The notes below the pieces were generated by a model that was not told the DNA's origin, made no database searches, and worked only from the letters and a program-made list of their open reading frames with translations. From contig CAJVPP010001195.1 of assembly GCA_910592005.1 (NCBI GenBank), positions 1 to 21,908 on the forward strand: a stretch of 21,908 nucleotides of DNA, written 5' to 3'. Shown one piece after another: positions 19,765-21,908 of the stretch. Each line of letters starts with the position of its first letter. Within the stretch, counting starts at the first letter, position 1. Origin of the DNA: Funneliformis mosseae (Eukaryota > Glomeromycota > Glomeromycetes > Glomerales > Glomeraceae). The position numbers were made by a program, and so were the translations under genes.

Positions 19765-21908
19765 CTAATAAAAAGCCTTTTCTAAATTTTTTTCAGTTCC
19801 ATTACCATTTTGATATAAAGATGCAAGATTATATTGTGCAGTTACATGATTTTTTTCAGCAGCTTTTTGATACCAGTAAAAAGCCTTTTCTAAATTCTTT
19901 TCTGTTCCTTTACCATAATAATATAAGTCTGCAAAGTTATTTTGTGCATTTATATTATTATTTTTTGCTGCTTTTTGAAAATAACAAAATGCATTTTTAT
20001 AATTTTGTACTATTCCAATTCCATAATAATTATTTAAACCAATTAATCTTAATCCTTCAAAATATATTATTCTATAAAATTTTCTTTTTTTGTCTTCATT
20101 TATATTATTATTATTTATACTAATACTATAATACTTATTTAAAGTATCTTTTGCAATGATATTTCCATTATTTGCTGCATTTTTATACCAGTATAAAGCT
20201 TGTTTTCTATTTATTTCTATTCCAATACCATTAAAAAAACAATTTCCAAGTTGATATTGTGCATCAGAAATTTTATTTTTAGCCAATATATTATAATATT
20301 TAAATGCTTTGTAATTATTTTTTTCAACACCTTTTCCTAATCTAAAACAATCTGCTAAATGAAGTTTTGCATTAATATTTCCATTAATAACTGCTTTATA
20401 ATACCAATAAACTGCTTTCTTTTCATTTTGTTGGATTCCAATACCATATTCATAATAATGTCCTAAATAAAATTGTCCCAATATACTTCCATTTTCTACA
20501 GACCTTTGATACCAATTAAATGACAGATTTTTATCACATTCGATTCCATATCCATTATTATAACATTTAGCAAGATAAACTTGTGAGATCGAATAATTTT
20601 CTTCTGCTGCTTTTAAAAATAATCCATATGCTTTTACACTATCTTCATCAATACCAATATTGAAATAATAAAATAACCCAAGAAACCATATATATTGTGG
20701 ATTTTGCTGCTTTCTTAGCCAATCTAATAGATTTTCGATTTGGTTTAATCGTGATATCTTTTGCTTAATAAAATAATTAAGTTGATCATAAGTAATTCCT
20801 TCATTGAGTTTTTTAATTACCAATTTAATTAATTTATCAACTGTTATATGATTTATAAATATTGAATCTATTGAGTCTTTTGATTGATTATTAACTTGAA
20901 AAATTGAACTTAAATGTTTTTTAAAATCCTTTATACTCGAATATGATTTATTACTTCGAAAACTTAAAATGCTTTTATCATCCTTCTTAGAAACTTCAGG
21001 TATTTCTAAATCTTCTAAAACCTCATCTCTCTTTTTGCATAATTTAAAGCTAGAATTATTATTTGATTGAGAAGATTTTATTTCAGTGAAATTATTAATA
21101 CCTTCAGACAATTCTAGACCTTCTAATTCCTCATCTATTTCTATACTTGATTTAAGGCTAGATATACCTTTTATCGGTAATTCAATTTCTTCATTAAAAT
21201 CAGCATCAATCATTTCACTGTTTTCAAGAGAAATAATAATTTTAAGAGTTGAAACGACTTTTTGCATATTTGGACGCTCATCAGTTTCGTATTTCCAACA
21301 TTCTAATTGAATGAAAATTCGTTTATAAAAAAAATTTGTCATTAATATTATTTACCTCGATATAGATTACTGTATTCAGGTGGCGTTCCATCAATAATTT
21401 TTTCTCTTTTGCCATTTAATATTAAAAGAATTAAATCGACATCGTTAACATCTTTAAACGGTTGATATCCACTTGACATTTGCCACATCAAGACTCCAAC
21501 ACTATAGACATCAGATTTTTCCTCAAATTTGTAATCCTTATTTTTATCTAAACATTTTGGATCCATATAAGGTAATATACCACACACTTTCGATGCAATT
21601 TTTGATTCTTCAGCAATTTTTTTTGATAAACCAAAATCTGCTAATTTAATCATTTTCTGATGTACAAGTATATTACCTGCATGCTATAATTTTTTAATGA
21701 ACAAAATATTTAATTATTCAAAGTCAATAAAATAAATAAATAATTGAATTTCAAAAAAATGGTCAATTACCAGATCGCAATGAATAATATTACAATCGTG
21801 TATACATTCTACGGCACTTGCCAATTGCAAAGCTAGTTTATATTTGTCGTTCCAATCAAGTTCATTAAAATGATTTTTTAAGTAAGCATTTAATGTTCCG
21901 CCATCAGC
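19765..21908 (-). CDS. TKL-type protein kinase fused to Sel1 repeats (5' end outside window)
   Basis: Three exons are visible: 21908-21771, 21683-21356 and 21302-19765, giving 667 residues. The kinase N-lobe lies beyond the window. Present are the catalytic loop HCDLHAGN (visible residues 43-50, Asp and Asn intact, usual Arg replaced by Cys), DFG (62-64), PYMDPKC in place of the usual APE motif, and the closing [13 protein letters not shown] block. The kinase domain ends near residue 182. An acidic/serine-rich linker with two similar ELEGLEL/VLEDLEI segments follows, then seven to eight Sel1 (TPR-like) repeats from ~357 to the end. Kinase-Sel1 fusions are strongly expanded in AM fungi. Sel1 repeats form binding solenoids, so a signalling scaffold role is likely but unproven. 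The frame ends at TAG 19767-19765, inside a repeat and exactly at a conserved Trp. Confidence 0.9.
21303..21355 (-). other. Intron of the kinase-Sel1 gene
   Basis: A 53-nt GT-AG intron (donor GTAAAT, acceptor TTAG). Splicing joins NLYR to ECWKYE, restoring kinase subdomain XI. Without it the frame stops at once. Confidence 0.88.
21684..21770 (-). other. Intron of the kinase-Sel1 gene
   Basis: An 87-nt GT-AG intron (donor GTAATT, acceptor ATAG). It splits the catalytic loop between HCDL and HAGN in phase 0, and splicing gives an uninterrupted kinase core. Confidence 0.88.

Noticed and set aside
19726..19807. Splicing out the TAG stop in the Sel1 array
   Set aside because: The nearest GTAATG donor to the TAG acceptor spans 41 nt, and one repeat further 149 nt. 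Neither is a multiple of three, so the frame would not be restored.
19497..20123. A 208-codon plus-strand frame with 36-residue repeats
   Set aside because: It is the antisense reading of the Sel1 repeat array. The minus strand carries the real domains.

Overview
This window looks like nuclear DNA of an arbuscular mycorrhizal fungus (Glomeromycotina, Rhizophagus-like). That is an inference from four things seen here: very AT-rich sequence, short GT-AG introns, a BTB-BACK-TLDc gene, and a TKL-type kinase fused to Sel1 repeats. The last two are families I know to be greatly expanded in these fungi. There are no bacterial signals, rRNAs, convincing tRNAs or CRISPR arrays.

Only two genes look intact. 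At 5871-7328 (minus strand) a two-exon gene encodes a 460-residue BTB-BACK-TLDc protein. At 19765-21908 (minus strand) lies the 3' part of a kinase-Sel1 gene whose kinase N-lobe is outside the window. Behind its stop codon the Sel1 repeats continue for another ~1.16 kb (19764-18602) in a progressively decayed state.

The rest is a graveyard. Region 1-5.9 kb holds a ~0.8 kb inverted-repeat transposon with a broken reading frame, a 74-codon ORF, a ~145 bp MITE-like element and several perfect short hairpins. Region 7.3-9.4 kb is CpG-containing intergenic DNA with self-complementary T/A tracts. Region 9.4-18.6 kb is an AT-rich relic zone holding a dead cyclin-box gene (10415-10862), a dead Tc1/mariner-type transposase (14968-15885), a dead gene with a SAM-like C-terminal domain (16113-17563), a ~175 bp tandem repeat, a family of GACC/GATC palindromes, and an 82-nt hairpin with 39-nt arms.

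Several relics share one kind of damage: TGG to TAG or TGA, and CGA to TGA. This suggests C-to-T decay, either from cytosine methylation or from a RIP-like process. The kinase gene seems to be undergoing the same change at its 3' end.
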